This document shows positions 41,970 through 50,951 of a stretch of 51,805 nt of DNA, in pieces (the first letter of the stretch is position 1; each line of letters starts with the position of its first letter). The position numbers were made by a program, and so were the translations under genes. The DNA is from Microbacterium sp. 70-16. Lineage in GTDB: Bacteria > Actinomycetota > Actinomycetes > Actinomycetales > Microbacteriaceae. The DNA lies in contig NZ_MKTQ01000020.1 of the NCBI RefSeq assembly GCF_001898315.1, positions 1 to 51,805 of the forward strand, in the 5' to 3' direction. Under the pieces are notes generated by a model. That model was not told where the DNA came from and did not search any database. It worked only from the letters and a program-made list of their open reading frames with translations.

Positions 41970-44194
41970 CTCTCTCCCTCGAACGCGCACGCTCGCGCCG
42001 CCCCGTCACGTGGCTGACGCTGCTCGGCGTCCTGCTGCTGCCCGTCGTCATCGGCGGCCTCCTCATCGCCGCGTTGTACAACCCGGTCGAGCGTCTCGAC
42101 GCGATGAACGCCGCCATCGTCAACAACGATGAGCCGGTGACCATCGGCGACCAGTACGTGCCGCTCGGGCGCCAGCTCACGGCGGGCCTGGTCGAAGGCT
42201 CGGACGACATCGCGAGCAACCTCACCTGGACGATCTCCAACGACGACGACGCCGCCGCGGGGCTCGCCGACGGCACGTATGACGCGGTCATCACGATCCC
42301 GGCGAACTTCTCCGCCGCGGCGACCTCGACGGCAGGGGCCTCCGACGGCTCGGGCGGCACCGCCGAGCAGGCGACGATCTCGGTGACCACCTCACCCGAC
42401 AGCCGCATCGTCGACGACGCGATCACCTCGCAGGTCACGCAGGCCGCCGCCGGACTCATGGGCCAACAGCTGTCGACTGTCTACCTCGAGAACGTGTTCC
42501 TCGGGTTCACGACGCTCTCCGACCAGCTCGGCACGGCGGCCGACGGCGCGCACCAGCTCGCCGACGGCGCGGGCCAGGCATCCGACGGTGCCGTCTCGCT
42601 CGCCGACGGCGTGCAGCAGCTCTCCGACGGCGCGGGCTCGCTCTCGAGCGGTCTGGGCCAGCTCTCGTCGGGCACGGCCCAGTACACCGCCGGCGTGAGC
42701 GCGCTCGCCGACGGCCTGGGCCAGCTCGCGTCGGGCAGCTCACAGTACGCCGCGGGCGTGCAGGCGTACGCCGCCGGCGCGCACCGGTCAGCCGCAGGAC
42801 TGTCCGAGCTCTCGCAGGGCGCGGACCAGCTGGTCGGCCCCAGTCAGCAGCTCGCGGCCGGACTGCAGCAGTTCGCCGACCAGGTGCAAGGCGTCAGCAT
42901 TCCGCAGGAAGTCATCGACGCCGCGAACTCCGCCGCCGCGAACGGCGAGCAGCTGAAGCAGGATGCCGCGGACAGCGTCGCGCGCCTGCAGCAGCTCGCC
43001 GCCGACTGCACCACGAACGGCTACCCCGCCGAGTTCTGCACCGCGCTGACGCAGGCCGCCGACAGCGCGCAGGCCGCGCTGCCGCAGGTCGATGAGATCA
43101 TCGGCAACTCGCAGCAGATCGCTGATGGCCTCACCCAGATCAACCAGCTGCCCGACTCGACAGCGCAACTCGCCGCCGGAGCGGCCGGCCTCTCGCAGGG
43201 CATCGCCGGCATCGCCGGCGGGCTCGATCAGGCCGCCGCCGGCGCGCAAGACCTCGCCGACGGCGCGGACGGCCTCGCCACCGGGGCCGCATCGCTGGCA
43301 TCCGGAACCTCGCAGTCCGCGTCGGGCGCCGCACAGCTCGCCGCGGGCGGATCGACCCTGGCATCCGGAACGGCGCAGTCGGCGTCGGGAGCCGCGCAGC
43401 TCGCCGACGGCGCATCGAGCGCCGCCGACGGCGCGAGCTCGCTCGCGGACGGTGTGGGCGAACTCGCAGACGGCACCTCGTCGCTCGCCGACGGCCTGAC
43501 GCAGGCGGCCGACGCCGTGCCGTCATACACCGAGCAGCAGGCGACCGATCTGGCATCCGTCGTCGTCGACCCGGTCAGCGCACAGGGCACGAACACGAAC
43601 CTGTTCGGTGCGTCGGCGATTCCGCTGCTCGCGATGCTCGCGCTGTGGTTCGGCGGCCTGGCATCCTTCATCGCGCTGCAAGCCGTGCCGCGGCACGCGC
43701 TGAGCTCGCGCCGGCCGTCGGCGCTGCTCGCGCTGCGCTCGCTCGCGCCGGTCGCCGCCATCGGCGCCGCGCAGGGTCTGCTCGTCGCGATCGTCGTTCA
43801 GTTCGCGGCCGACTACGACGCCGGCGCCTGGTGGACCTTCGCGGGTCTCGCCGTCGTCGCGGGCGTGGCCTTCGCCGCCGTTAACCAGGCGCTCGTCGCG
43901 GTGTTCGGCGGCGCGGGCCGGTGGGTCTCGGCGCTGATCGGCGTGCTCGCCGTCGCGACGGGCGTCGTGTCGACGATCCCGGGGGTGCTCGCGTCGATCG
44001 CGTCGCTCATGCCGACGGCGCCCGCATACAACGCGATGCTCGCGGCGCTCACGCCCGCCGGAGGACTCGGCGCAGGCCTGGCCGGAATGATCATCTGGGC
44101 GGGCCTCGCCTTCGTCGCGACCGTCATCGCGGTGGGCCGCCGCCGCACCGCGAGCACGCGCGAGCTGCTCGCGGCATCCCCTGCCCTCGCGTGA
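41966..44194 (+). CDS. YhgE/Pip-family membrane protein with long repeat domain
   Basis: A 742-aa protein: one N-terminal helix (residues 12-37), an extracytoplasmic YhgE-type domain (AAIVNNDEPVTIGDQYVPLGRQLTAGL), about 350 residues of LADGA/LSSG-type seven-residue repeats (roughly 185-530) likely forming a long helical stalk, then five or so C-terminal helices (from 547). Such proteins accompany MMPL exporters and ESX-like secretion. The ATG overlaps the exporter stop, so both are under the same TetR control. Confidence 0.88.
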   Translation: MTLSLERARSRRPVTWLTLLGVLLLPVVIGGLLIAALYNPVERLDAMNAAIVNNDEPVTIGDQYVPLGRQLTAGLVEGSDDIASNLTWTISNDDDAAAGLADGTYDAVITIPANFSAAATSTAGASDGSGGTAEQATISVTTSPDSRIVDDAITSQVTQAAAGLMGQQLSTVYLENVFLGFTTLSDQLGTAADGAHQLADGAGQASDGAVSLADGVQQLSDGAGSLSSGLGQLSSGTAQYTAGVSALADGLGQLASGSSQYAAGVQAYAAGAHRSAAGLSELSQGADQLVGPSQQLAAGLQQFADQVQGVSIPQEVIDAANSAAANGEQLKQDAADSVARLQQLAADCTTNGYPAEFCTALTQAADSAQAALPQVDEIIGNSQQIADGLTQINQLPDSTAQLAAGAAGLSQGIAGIAGGLDQAAAGAQDLADGADGLATGAASLASGTSQSASGAAQLAAGGSTLASGTAQSASGAAQLADGASSAADGASSLADGVGELADGTSSLADGLTQAADAVPSYTEQQATDLASVVVDPVSAQGTNTNLFGASAIPLLAMLALWFGGLASFIALQAVPRHALSSRRPSALLALRSLAPVAAIGAAQGLLVAIVVQFAADYDAGAWWTFAGLAVVAGVAFAAVNQALVAVFGGAGRWVSALIGVLAVATGVVSTIPGVLASIASLMPTAPAYNAMLAALTPAGGLGAGLAGMIIWAGLAFVATVIAVGRRRTASTRELLAASPALA

Positions 44195-44226
44195 GGTTGG
44201 TGTTGGCGCTCGCGTGAGGTTGGTGT
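44186..44226. repeat. Direct duplication of the 3' end of the YhgE gene
   Basis: The 18-base word at 44186-44203, which includes the stop codon, recurs at 44209-44226, a 23-bp step. It looks like a recent tandem duplication at the gene boundary. Confidence 0.7.
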
Positions 44227-44277
44227 CTGGTCGGCGGTTGGTGTGTGGTCGGTCGCGCCGTGCAGGTGGCGACAATC

Positions 44278-44403
44278 CAGGTGGCGCTGCGGACCAGCTC
44301 AGCGCCCGTGAGATGGTCGGGCGCGCCACCTGAAATCAGTGCCGGCAATCGGGGTGGCGCTGCGGACCAGCCCGGCGGGCGTGAGATGGTCCGGCGCGCC
44401 ACC
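44278..44403. repeat. Two tandem copies of hairpin element D
   Basis: Copy 1 at 44278-44332 and copy 2 at 44353-44403 share a 51-bp core that differs at only a few bases. Each has outer arms GGTGGCGC/GCGCCACC and an inner arm GACCAGCTC-like with GAGATGGTC (one or two mismatches). A partial third arm (CAGGTGGCG) lies just upstream near 44262. No gene is present. Confidence 0.8.
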
Positions 44404-44420
44404 TCGATCTGGCTGAGCCT

Positions 44421-44550
44421 CAAATGGTTGGCGCAGATGGGCCCCTAGGCCCAGGCGAGGTAGGCATTCGCGCCATCCAAATGCGAGCCCGCTCAAATGG
44501 TTGGCGCAAATGGGCCCCTCAGCGCATGCGAGGTGCGCATTCGCGCCATC
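44421..44550. repeat. Two tandem copies of element E
   Basis: Two 57-bp units, 44421-44477 and 44494-44550, share both ends (CAAATGGTTGGCGC ... CATTCGCGCCATC) and differ mainly in the middle. In copy 2 the middle contains ATGCG/CGCAT. Together with element D they fill the whole 409-bp gap between the convergent YhgE and ccsB genes, in which I see no coding sequence. Confidence 0.75.
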
Positions 44551-44603
44551 AAATCCACGAGGGATGCCCCACGCGAGCACCCCCACGGGGCGCGAGCCCC
44601 GCC

Positions 44604-45695
44604 TCAGCTCAGGCCGCTGTAGACGTGCAGGCCCTTGAAGAACATGTTGACGATCGTGAAGTTGAACATGACGGCCGCGAATCCCACGATCGACAGCCAG
44701 GCCGAGCGCGTGCCGCGCCAGCCGCGCGTCGCGCGCGCGTGGATGTAGCCCGCGTACAGCACCCAGATGACGAACGTCCAGACTTCCTTGGTGTCGAAGC
44801 CCCAGTAGCGGCCCCACGCGTCGTTGGCCCAGATGGATCCGGCGATGAGCGTGAACGTCCAGAAGATGAACCCGATGATCGCGAAGCGGTAGGCGAGCGA
44901 CTCGAGGGCATCCGACGAGGGCAGTGTGCGCAGGAACCGCGGGCCGGTCTTGCCGGTCTTGCCGGCAGCGCCGGCAGCGCCGGCAGCGCCCGCACCGGCC
45001 ACCGCGACCTCGTCACCGGTGGTGGATGCCTCATCGGCCGCCACCGCCAGACGCTCGCGCCGCGCCTGCAACAGCTGCGTCACCGACAGCGCGAACGCGA
45101 GCGCGAAGAGCGCCGTCGCGAGCGACGCGACGAAGACGTGGATGACCAGCCAGACGCTTTTCAGCGGGTCGGACAGCGGCACGACGATCGTGTAGAACCA
45201 GATCGCGGTCGCGCCGAGGAGCACCGTGACCAGGCCCGTGATGAACGTGCCGAGGAACCGCAGGTCGTACTTCAGCAGCACGAAGAGGTACACCGCGATG
45301 ATGAGCATCGTGCCGGTGAGGGCGAACTCGTACATGTTCGACCACGGCACGCGCCCCGCCGCGATGCCGCGGGTGATGTCGGCGCCGACGTGGAAGAGGA
45401 AGCCCAGCACCGTCAGCGACGTGCCGATGCGCGCCCAGATGTACCGCGGGCGCGCGCCGGGGCGAGCCTCGACGGCGGCGAGCGCCGCGTCTTCCTGCGC
45501 GCGCACGCGCGAGATCGTCGAGCCGCCGGCGGCGACGAGTTCGCGCACGGGCGCGGCATCCTTCGCCTTGACGGCGAGGTCAGAGCGGCGCGCCAGGTCG
45601 ACGGCGTAGGCCACGAAGGCGAGGGCGTAGATCGCGATCGCGGTCCACACCAGCAGGACCGAGACAGAGTCGAGCGAGAATTCGGCTTCGGGCAT
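44604..45695 (-). CDS. ccsB: Cytochrome c biogenesis protein CcsB (ResC), heme-handling membrane protein
   Basis: A 363-aa integral membrane protein of system II. The heme-binding WWD-type motif is WGRYWGFDTKEVWTFV, with conserved His residues in VIHVFVASLAT and YIHARATRGWRG. With ResB it exports heme and ligates it to apocytochrome c. A loop near residues 230-252 is a Gly/Ala-rich run AGAAGAAGKTGKTGP encoded by nine-base tandem repeats (about 44944-44995). It lies about 68 bp after resB in the same direction. Confidence 0.92.
   Translation of the reverse strand: MPEAEFSLDSVSVLLVWTAIAIYALAFVAYAVDLARRSDLAVKAKDAAPVRELVAAGGSTISRVRAQEDAALAAVEARPGARPRYIWARIGTSLTVLGFLFHVGADITRGIAAGRVPWSNMYEFALTGTMLIIAVYLFVLLKYDLRFLGTFITGLVTVLLGATAIWFYTIVVPLSDPLKSVWLVIHVFVASLATALFALAFALSVTQLLQARRERLAVAADEASTTGDEVAVAGAGAAGAAGAAGKTGKTGPRFLRTLPSSDALESLAYRFAIIGFIFWTFTLIAGSIWANDAWGRYWGFDTKEVWTFVIWVLYAGYIHARATRGWRGTRSAWLSIVGFAAVMFNFTIVNMFFKGLHVYSGLS
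44944..44995. repeat. Nine-base tandem repeats in ccsB
   Basis: Repeats of the form GCCGGCAGC and GCCGGTCTT encode a collagen-like Gly-x-x loop in CcsB. In-frame expansion or contraction is likely. Confidence 0.65.
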
Positions 45696-45763
45696 GCGTG
45701 CAAGTCTACGCGGCGCGTCGAGCGGATGCCCGGGTCAGCACGGCCGCCCAGGATGCCCGCGGG

Positions 45764-47485
45764 TCAGGCCTTCTCGCCGTCGAGGGCCGTCTCGAGACCG
45801 CGCTGCAGGTCGGCGACCGCGACGGCGATCGCCGGGTCCTCACCGCGCGCAAGACCCGCGTACTCGATGCGCACGCCGCCGTCTGCGGGCACCGCCTTGA
45901 CCCATAGCCGGCGGCGCGGCACGAACAGCGCCGCGAGCAGACCCAACAGGGCGATGACGGCGAATGCGAGCACGAAGGGCGCGCCGACATCGCGGTGGAT
46001 CGACAGCGAGACGTAGCGCTTGACGGTCTCGGCGCCACCGTTCGCGGTGTTGTCCTCGAACGTGATCGTGCCCATGTCATTCGGCAGGTCGACGGTCTGG
46101 CCGGGCTCGAGCTGCAGCGCCGCGACGTCGCTCGTGCTGCCGGCGAGCAGGGTCATCTCGGACGGATCGAGGGCGTAGACGTTGCGGGCCGTGCCGTCGT
46201 TGATGCCGAGGTCGCCCGCGTAGACCCAGAACGTCAGCAGGGGGCTCACGAGGGCCGGGTAGGCCGAGGTCAACGCTCCCGAGTGCAGCGTCATCGCGGT
46301 CGGGTAGAAGAATCCGACGAGCCCGAGCTGGTCGCTCAGGCCGTCGGTGATCTTCACGACGCCCTGCGAAGTCATGTTGGCATCCTGCGGCAGGAACTCG
46401 ACGTCCTCACGGAAGACGACGTCGCCGTCGGGGTTTCGCACCGTGATCGTCGGGGCGTAGCCGTTGCCCATCAGGTAGATGCGGTCGCCGGCCATGTCGA
46501 GCGGGTGGTTGACGCGGACGGACTGCTCCTTGGCATCCTGCCCCGGCTCGCGCGTCGTGAGGTTCGCCGAGAAGTCGCCCGCCATGCCCTGGCCCGACTC
46601 GCCGACCGGCACATAGCTGACGTCGAAGCTGTCGAGCGTCAGCGAATACGGGGGCAGCGCCTCGGAATCGACGAAGCGGCCCGGGTTGAACGACGTGTAG
46701 CCGAGGCCGAGCGAGTTGACGAAGCTGTCGCCCTCGACGATGACGGTCTGCCCCGTGTAGGTGAGTCCGCCGCCGACGCCGACCGAGATCAGCACGCCGA
46801 CGAGCGCCGCGTGGAAGACGAGGTTGCCGGTCTCGCGGGCATACCCGCGTTCGGCCGAGACCGACGCGACCGCGGGGCGGCCGCCCACCGCGGCGGTGTC
46901 GTACCGCTCGACGCGATACCCGGCCTTGCGCAACTGCGCCTGGGCGACATCGACGATGTGGGCGGCGGATGCCCCGGCATCCGTCCCCTCGGCCACCGGC
47001 CGCAGCGTCTCGGCGTGGTCATCGAGCCGCGACAGGCGCGCGGGCGTGCGCGGCGGGCGCGCCTTGAGCGCCTTGAAGTGGTGCTTCGTGCGGGGCAGGA
47101 CGCACCCGATGAGCGAGATGAACAGCAGGATGTAGATCGCCGAGAACCACGCCGACGAGTACACGTCGAACAGCTGCATGCCGTTGAGGACGGGGTACAG
47201 ATCGGGGTTCTTCGTCTGGAAGTCGATCACGCCGTTGGGGTCGGCCGTGCGCTGCGGGAAGATCGAGCCCGGAATCGCGGCGATCGCGAGCAGCAGCAAG
47301 AGGACCAGCGCCGTGCGCATGCTCGTCAGCTGGCGCCAGCCCCAGCGCAGCCATCCGACGAAGCCCAGCTGTGGCTGCGTGATCTCGCGCGTGCCGTCGG
47401 CGTGGTCGGAGGGACGCAGCGGGTCGGTGCCGGGCCCCTCGACAAGCTCGGGGGCCAGGGCGGGGTCAGAGGGGGAGTTCGACAC
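45764..47485 (-). CDS. resB: Cytochrome c biogenesis protein ResB
   Basis: A 573-aa ResB. Three N-terminal helices (MRTALVLLLLLAIAAIPGSIFPQR, AWFSAIYILLFISLIGCVLPR, LVFHAALVGVLISVGVGGGLTYTG), a large extracytoplasmic domain, and a C-terminal helix (FVLAFAVIALLGLLAALFVPRRR). It partners CcsB for heme delivery. The N-terminus contains LAPELVEGP at residues 10-18, encoded by hairpin G copy 2. It overlaps ccdA by 20 bp. Part of the ccdA-resB-ccsB operon. Confidence 0.93.
   Translation of the reverse strand: MSNSPSDPALAPELVEGPGTDPLRPSDHADGTREITQPQLGFVGWLRWGWRQLTSMRTALVLLLLLAIAAIPGSIFPQRTADPNGVIDFQTKNPDLYPVLNGMQLFDVYSSAWFSAIYILLFISLIGCVLPRTKHHFKALKARPPRTPARLSRLDDHAETLRPVAEGTDAGASAAHIVDVAQAQLRKAGYRVERYDTAAVGGRPAVASVSAERGYARETGNLVFHAALVGVLISVGVGGGLTYTGQTVIVEGDSFVNSLGLGYTSFNPGRFVDSEALPPYSLTLDSFDVSYVPVGESGQGMAGDFSANLTTREPGQDAKEQSVRVNHPLDMAGDRIYLMGNGYAPTITVRNPDGDVVFREDVEFLPQDANMTSQGVVKITDGLSDQLGLVGFFYPTAMTLHSGALTSAYPALVSPLLTFWVYAGDLGINDGTARNVYALDPSEMTLLAGSTSDVAALQLEPGQTVDLPNDMGTITFEDNTANGGAETVKRYVSLSIHRDVGAPFVLAFAVIALLGLLAALFVPRRRLWVKAVPADGGVRIEYAGLARGEDPAIAVAVADLQRGLETALDGEKA
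47433..47456. repeat. Short dispersed hairpin G, copy 2 (in resB)
   Basis: Identical to the 24-bp element at 35705-35728 in metH. It encodes the cytoplasmic N-terminal tail of ResB (LAPELVEGP), ahead of the first helix. Confidence 0.85.
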
Positions 47486-48218
47486 TGCCGATCACCCCCG
47501 TCAGCTGTGACATGACGGCCGTCCACACGCCCGTGACCATGAGGATGCCCAGGACGACCAGCAGCACGCCGCCGATGATGTTCACGGTGCGGATATGCCG
47601 CCGCAGGAATGCGACCGAGCGCGTCGCCCAGCCGAAGCCGACGGCGAGCAGCAGGAACGGGATGCCGAGGCCGAGCGAGTACGCGACGGCGAGCAGCACG
47701 GCGCGGCCGGGGTCGGCCTGCGTCAGCGAGATCGAGAGGATCGCGGTGTAGGTCGGGCCGATGCACGGCGCCCAGCCGATGCCCATCGCGATGCCGAGCA
47801 GAGGTGCGCCGATCAGGCCCAGTCCGCTGCGGACCTCGGGCTTCATCGTGCGCTGCGCGAACCCGAAGACGCCGAGGAAGACGAGTCCCATCGCGATGAC
47901 GACGACGCCGAGGATCCGCGTGATGAGGTCCTGGTACTGGATGAAGAAGCGACCGAGGGTGCCTGCGAGCACACCCATCGCGACGAAGACGAGCGTGAAC
48001 CCCGCGATGAACAGCAGGACGCCGCCGACGAGCCGACCGCGCGGTGCCCGCGCCTGCGTAGCCGCGCGAGAGCCGCCGACCGACCCGCCGAGGAACCCGA
48101 GATAGCCGGGCACGAGCGGCAGCACGCACGGCGAGAGGAACGACACGAGCCCGGCGACCAGGGCGATGGGGATCGCGAGCCACAGCGCTCCGTCGAAGAC
48201 GATCGACCCCGCGTTCAC
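47466..48218 (-). CDS. ccdA: Thiol-disulfide transporter CcdA
   Basis: A 250-aa, six-helix membrane protein that passes electrons from cytoplasmic thioredoxin to extracytoplasmic thiol oxidoreductases. The paired redox cysteines lie in LSPCVLPLVPGYLGF and IGWAPCIGPTYTAIL. It follows the TlpA-like gene by ten bases and overlaps resB, giving a coherent cytochrome c maturation operon. Confidence 0.95.
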   Translation of the reverse strand: MNAGSIVFDGALWLAIPIALVAGLVSFLSPCVLPLVPGYLGFLGGSVGGSRAATQARAPRGRLVGGVLLFIAGFTLVFVAMGVLAGTLGRFFIQYQDLITRILGVVVIAMGLVFLGVFGFAQRTMKPEVRSGLGLIGAPLLGIAMGIGWAPCIGPTYTAILSISLTQADPGRAVLLAVAYSLGLGIPFLLLAVGFGWATRSVAFLRRHIRTVNIIGGVLLVVLGILMVTGVWTAVMSQLTGVIGSVELPL

Positions 48219-48228
48219 GAGGCCCCGC

Positions 48229-48816
48229 TCACGAGTTCTCCGCGATCACGTCGTTCACGATCGTCTTCAGGATCGAGGCGCTCTCGACCTGCCCGATGAA
48301 TCGCGCCGCGACGCGGCCCTGCGCGTCGAGGACGAGCGTGATCGGCACGGACTGCAGCGGCGTCCACGAGGCGAACGCGAGCTTCAGGTCGGCGTCTTCG
48401 CGTGCGAGCAGCGATGGGTAGGTGATGCCGTAGGTCTCCTCGAACGCGGTGGCCTGCTCGGGGCCGTCATAGATGTTGACCCCGAGGAAGTGCGCGCCGG
48501 TCGCCTGGAAGGTCTCTTCCAGCATGGATGCCTCGGCCCGGCACGGGCCGCACCCGGCGTACCAGAAGTTCAGCACCAGCACGTCGCCCGCGTAGTCGGC
48601 GCCCGTCACCGTGGAGCCGTCGACGGCCGTGCCGGTGAACTCCACGGCATCCCCGCGCTCGTCGACCGGGATCTCCTGCACCCGACCGTCGCCCGAGATG
48701 AACCCGGTGTCGCCGCCCTGCTGGTACTGGCTCACGAGGTCGTCGTTCGCGCTCGTGCACGCCGCGAGCGTCAGCGCCAGTGCGACCGCGCCGATCGCCG
48801 CGATGAATTTCCGCAT
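48229..48816 (-). CDS. TlpA/ResA-like thioredoxin lipoprotein
   Basis: A 195-aa lipoprotein: signal peptide with lipobox LAAC, then a thioredoxin fold with active site CGPC (in FWYAGCGPCRAEASML) and the cis-Pro loop in SVPITLVLDAQG. It should reduce apocytochrome c haem-binding cysteines with electrons from CcdA. ATG 48816 follows the phosphatase stop with a one-base overlap. Confidence 0.92.
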   Translation of the reverse strand: MRKFIAAIGAVALALTLAACTSANDDLVSQYQQGGDTGFISGDGRVQEIPVDERGDAVEFTGTAVDGSTVTGADYAGDVLVLNFWYAGCGPCRAEASMLEETFQATGAHFLGVNIYDGPEQATAFEETYGITYPSLLAREDADLKLAFASWTPLQSVPITLVLDAQGRVAARFIGQVESASILKTIVNDVIAENS

Positions 48817-49445
48817 CACACCGCCCCCACATCCACGGCGCCCGCCGTCGTCGCCGGCTCGGCGTAGGCGACCTCGCGCCACACGCCGCCGGTCCGCTCG
48901 AAGCTCGTGACGCTCGACAGCGCGCACCGACGCTTGCGCGGATCGTGCTTCAGCTGCTCGCCCGCGACGGCGAGGTGCGTGATCCAGATCGGCAGCTGGT
49001 GCGAGACGATGATGATGTCTCCCCCGTCGGCTTCGTTCCAGGCCTCCGTCATCGCGGCATCCATGCGCGCGACGACTTCGAGATACGGCTCGCCCCAACT
49101 GGGGATCGACGGCCGCACGAGGTGGCGCCAGTTGGCGGGGTTGAGCACGGCGCGCTTCATGCGCTTGCCTTCGAAGACGTTGGTCGGTTCGATGACGCGC
49201 TCATCGATGACAGCCTCGAGGCCGAGCAGCTCGGTGAACGGTGCGGCCGACTCACGCGTGCGCTGCAGCGGCGAGGCGTACAGCGCGGTGACCGGGCGCC
49301 CCAGGCCCTGGACGTACTGCGCGGCAGCACGTGCCATCTGCTGTCCGTCCGCGCTCAGCGCGAAGTTCGGCAGCCGCCCGTACAGCACGCGCTGGGGGTT
49401 GTCGACCTCCCCATGACGCACGAGGTGGAGGCGATCAGCGGGCAC
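48816..49445 (-). CDS. Histidine phosphatase family protein
   Basis: A 209-aa phosphoglycerate-mutase-like protein. The catalytic motif LVRHGEVDNP is at the N-terminus, TRESAAPF gives the second Arg, and VSHQLPIWI the second His. The substrate is unknown. It is the first gene of the cytochrome c maturation operon, a placement seen in other actinobacteria. Confidence 0.9.
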   Translation of the reverse strand: MPADRLHLVRHGEVDNPQRVLYGRLPNFALSADGQQMARAAAQYVQGLGRPVTALYASPLQRTRESAAPFTELLGLEAVIDERVIEPTNVFEGKRMKRAVLNPANWRHLVRPSIPSWGEPYLEVVARMDAAMTEAWNEADGGDIIIVSHQLPIWITHLAVAGEQLKHDPRKRRCALSSVTSFERTGGVWREVAYAEPATTAGAVDVGAV

Positions 49446-49505
49446 CCGCCAAGTCTACGTGGCCGTGGTCTGTGGCTGGGCTGAGAGCGCAGCCGTCCGC
49501 TTAAG

Positions 49506-49511
49506 TAGACT
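49506..49511 (+). promoter_or_regulatory. -10 box of leaderless aspS
   Basis: TAGACT ends eight bases before the GTG start at 49520 and no ribosome binding site intervenes. Confidence 0.5.
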
Positions 49512-49519
49512 GTTCCCTC

Positions 49520-50863
49520 GTGAGTGAACGCACCCTTGTCAGCCAGCTGCAGTCCCGCGAAGACGGACCCGTCCAGGTGTCCGGATGGGTCGAGACCGTC
49601 CGCGATCAGAAGAAGGTGCAGTTCGTCATCCTGCGCGATGAGACCGGCGCCGTCCAGCTGGTCAACCCCGCGACCCGGCCCGACCCGGAGAACGCCGACG
49701 GGCAGGATGCCGACGCGCTCGCCCTGACCGCGCTCATCTCCGAGCTGTCCACCGGCACCTTCCTGACGGTGACCGGCGAGCTCAAGCACGACGAGCGCGT
49801 CAAGCTCGGCGGCGTCGAGATCAAGATCGGTGCGCTCGACATCGCGGCATCCGCTCTGCCGGAGACCCCCATCGCCGCCGACAGCGGCCTCGACAAGCGC
49901 ATGGACTGGCGCTTCATCGACCTGCGCCAGCGCCGCAACGCGCTCATCTTCCGCATCTCGACGACGCTCGAGCACGCGATGCGCAGCTACTGGGTCGAGC
50001 ACGACTACGTCGAGCTGCACACCCCGAAGCTCATGTCGACGCCCGCCGAGGGCAACGCGGAGCTGTTCGAGATGGAGTACTTCGGCGAGCAGACCGCCTA
50101 CCTCGCGCAGAGCCCGCAGCACTACAAGCAGATGGCGCAGGCCGCCGGCTTCGGCAAGATCTTCGAGATCGGCGACGTGTTCCGCGCCGACCCGAGCTTC
50201 ACGAGCCGCCACGCGACCGAGTTCACCTCGGTCGACGCCGAGATCAGCTGGATCGACTCCTACGAGGATGTCGCCCAGATGCAGGAGGAGCTGCTCGCGA
50301 CAGCGTTCACCGCCGTCGCAGAGAAGCACGGCGCCGAGATCAAGGAACTGTTCGACATCGACGTCGTCGTGCCGACGGTGCCGTTCCCGCGCATCCCGCT
50401 GGCCGAAGCCCGCGAGATCGTGAAGGCCCGCGGCTACGAGATCCCTCGCACCGACGGCGACCTCGACCCCGAGGGCGAGCGTCAGATCTCCGCGCACGTG
50501 CTCGAGACCTACGGACACCAGTTCGTCTTCGTCACCGACTACCACCCCGAGATCCGGCCGTTCTACCACATGCGCAACGCCGAGACGGGGCTCACCAACA
50601 GTTACGACCTGCTGTTCCGCGGAACCGAGATCACGACGGGCGCGCAGCGCGAGCACCGCATCGACGTGCTCGAGGCGCAGGCGCTCGAGAAGGGGCTGTC
50701 GCTCGAGGGTCTCGCGCACTACCTCGACTTCTTCCGCTACGGCGTGCCGCCGCACGGCGGGTTCGGCATGGGCCTTGCCCGCGTGCTGATGCTGATGCTC
50801 GGGCAGGACTCGATCCGCGAGGTCACGTTCCTGTTCCGCGGCCCGACGCGCCTGGCCCCGTAA
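49520..50863 (+). CDS. aspS: Aspartyl-tRNA synthetase, archaeal type
   Basis: A 447-aa class IIb synthetase. The OB-fold anticodon domain (VQVSGWVETVRDQKKVQFVILRD) is N-terminal; catalytic motifs 2 and 3 are FRADPSFTSRHATEFTSVDAE and GGFGMGLARVLMLML. It lacks the bacterial GAD insertion domain, and the ending LFRGPTRLAP is archaeal-like. It may charge tRNA(Asn) as well as tRNA(Asp), for later amidation by GatCAB. GTG 49520 is probably leaderless. Confidence 0.93.
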   Translation: MSERTLVSQLQSREDGPVQVSGWVETVRDQKKVQFVILRDETGAVQLVNPATRPDPENADGQDADALALTALISELSTGTFLTVTGELKHDERVKLGGVEIKIGALDIAASALPETPIAADSGLDKRMDWRFIDLRQRRNALIFRISTTLEHAMRSYWVEHDYVELHTPKLMSTPAEGNAELFEMEYFGEQTAYLAQSPQHYKQMAQAAGFGKIFEIGDVFRADPSFTSRHATEFTSVDAEISWIDSYEDVAQMQEELLATAFTAVAEKHGAEIKELFDIDVVVPTVPFPRIPLAEAREIVKARGYEIPRTDGDLDPEGERQISAHVLETYGHQFVFVTDYHPEIRPFYHMRNAETGLTNSYDLLFRGTEITTGAQREHRIDVLEAQALEKGLSLEGLAHYLDFFRYGVPPHGGFGMGLARVLMLMLGQDSIREVTFLFRGPTRLAP

Positions 50864-50951
50864 GGGCGGATCGACTCTTCCCCACCGCAACCCGGCGCGC
50901 TAGCGTGAGCGTCGGATGTGCGACGGCGCCGTCCCCGATGAGAGGTGGATC

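Noticed and set aside
44195..44603. Repeat region considered as a CRISPR array
   Set aside because: The units are self-complementary over most of their length, only two copies each, with no constant repeat and unique-spacer alternation and no cas genes.
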